Shown: positions 63,652 through 64,000 of the stretch, piece by piece | Position numbering within the stretch: position 1 is the stretch's first letter | How the letters are laid out: each line of letters starts with the position of its first letter | Assembly: GCA_019638455.1 (NCBI GenBank) | Contig: JAHBTU010000001.1 | Location: 1,526,139-1,590,138, forward strand | From: Saprospiraceae bacterium | GTDB taxonomy: Bacteria; Bacteroidota; Bacteroidia; Chitinophagales; Saprospiraceae | DNA length: 64,000 nucleotides | Reading direction: 5' to 3' | The notes under the pieces: model-generated | Databases searched by the model: none | The model's input: only the letters and a program-made list of their open reading frames with translations | Told to the model about the DNA's origin: nothing | Made by a program: the position numbers and the translations under genes

Positions 63652-64000
63652 CTATATTTTTATTACTTTTTTGTTCACTTGTAGGTTTTTGCCATGCACA
63701 CAGACTGTGTATAATCCAGAGGGAAAGTTAGACAACGATATTTTCTCTTGGGCGGCTTCTATTTTCTTATTTATAATTACCTTCCCATTCATATCGCATA
63801 CGGATATCTTAAAAAAAATATTAGTGTCAATATCTGATATAAGAATCGTCTCGACTGTTGGGTTAGGAAACACGTTTATGGAATTTATGTGTTCAAAATC
63901 ATTAGTAGAGGATGATATTTTAGGAAGCGAAAAACAGCCTGTTAAAGCCAAAATATTATTCGCGGGCATTTGACCTTGATATCCTATACCTACATAAAAC
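63652..64000 (-). CDS. 3' part of a T9SS-secreted protein, cut by the window edge
   Basis: The minus-strand frame is open to the window edge (reading FYVGIGYQGQMPANNILAL at the boundary) and ends at 63652, so the true start lies beyond 64000. The visible ~115 residues end in a sorting domain (INVFPNPTVETILISDID ... FPSGLYTVCVHGKNLQ). The passenger domain is outside the window. The attC-like site 7 follows after 3 nt. Confidence 0.85.
   Translation of the reverse strand, partial: FYVGIGYQGQMPANNILALTGCFSLPKISSSTNDFEHINSINVFPNPTVETILISDIDTNIFFKISVCDMNGKVIINKKIEAAQEKISLSNFPSGLYTVCVHGKNLQVNKKVIKI

Noticed and set aside
1..64000. tRNA, rRNA or plasmid replication genes
   Set aside because: None was recognised on either strand by eye; a covariance-model scan would be needed to exclude small RNAs.

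Overview
The window looks like a chromosome segment from a Bacteroidota bacterium, probably of the Saprospiria type. The grounds are: at least nine proteins ending in type IX secretion (T9SS) C-terminal sorting domains; candidate promoters with the Bacteroidota -7 motif TAnnTTTG; an rpsU gene with a strong Shine-Dalgarno next to a Xer recombinase gene; and IS1-, IS5-, IS66- and IS630-type insertion sequences. The genus assignment is inference only.

Left part (1-18.1 kb): mostly ordinary core genes. These are an Nfu-type Fe-S protein, msrA, a lipoprotein, rimM, a GT4 glycosyltransferase, fabH, a Rossmann/DUF2520 protein, an amidase_3 cell-wall hydrolase, a DinB-like protein, rpsU, a Xer recombinase, a lipoprotein and recN. 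The intergenic spaces hold a 23-bp minisatellite split by an IS630-family element, four copies of a ~175-bp interspersed repeat, and palindromes. Just after recN lies a small defence-type insert: a frameshifted TIR gene and an AbiEii-like toxin with its partner. It is closed by a second, diverged copy of the recN 3' end.

Right part (18.1-64 kb): accessory DNA made of modules encoding exported proteins, namely T9SS cargo, lipoproteins, beta-barrels, a subtilase, M43 metalloproteases, a lipase and a large M23-adhesin. Seven modules end in a 65-69 bp imperfect inverted repeat whose arms vary but stay complementary. These repeats share a CTA(A/T)(A/G)CG centre and often carry AAC/GTT outer boxes. 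Five of the seven begin 0-6 nt after a stop codon. They look like integron attC sites, and many modules carry two genes, sometimes with ATGA start/stop overlap. Modules left of 35.8 kb point right and those right of it point left. The switch falls exactly on a 69-bp IS1-type MITE that lacks a target duplication, which suggests an inversion breakpoint.

The right part has been hit by a burst of transposition: nine 771-bp IS1-family copies (eight look identical), a second IS630 copy, one IS5-family element, one IS66-family element with two IS1 copies inside it, and MITEs. Removing each element plus one target duplication restores uninterrupted frames for a 1028-aa protein, a 1727-aa M23-adhesin, a 566-aa M43 protease and the 499-aa IS66 transposase. 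The insertions are therefore recent. No tRNA, rRNA, CRISPR array or integron integrase was recognised in the window.
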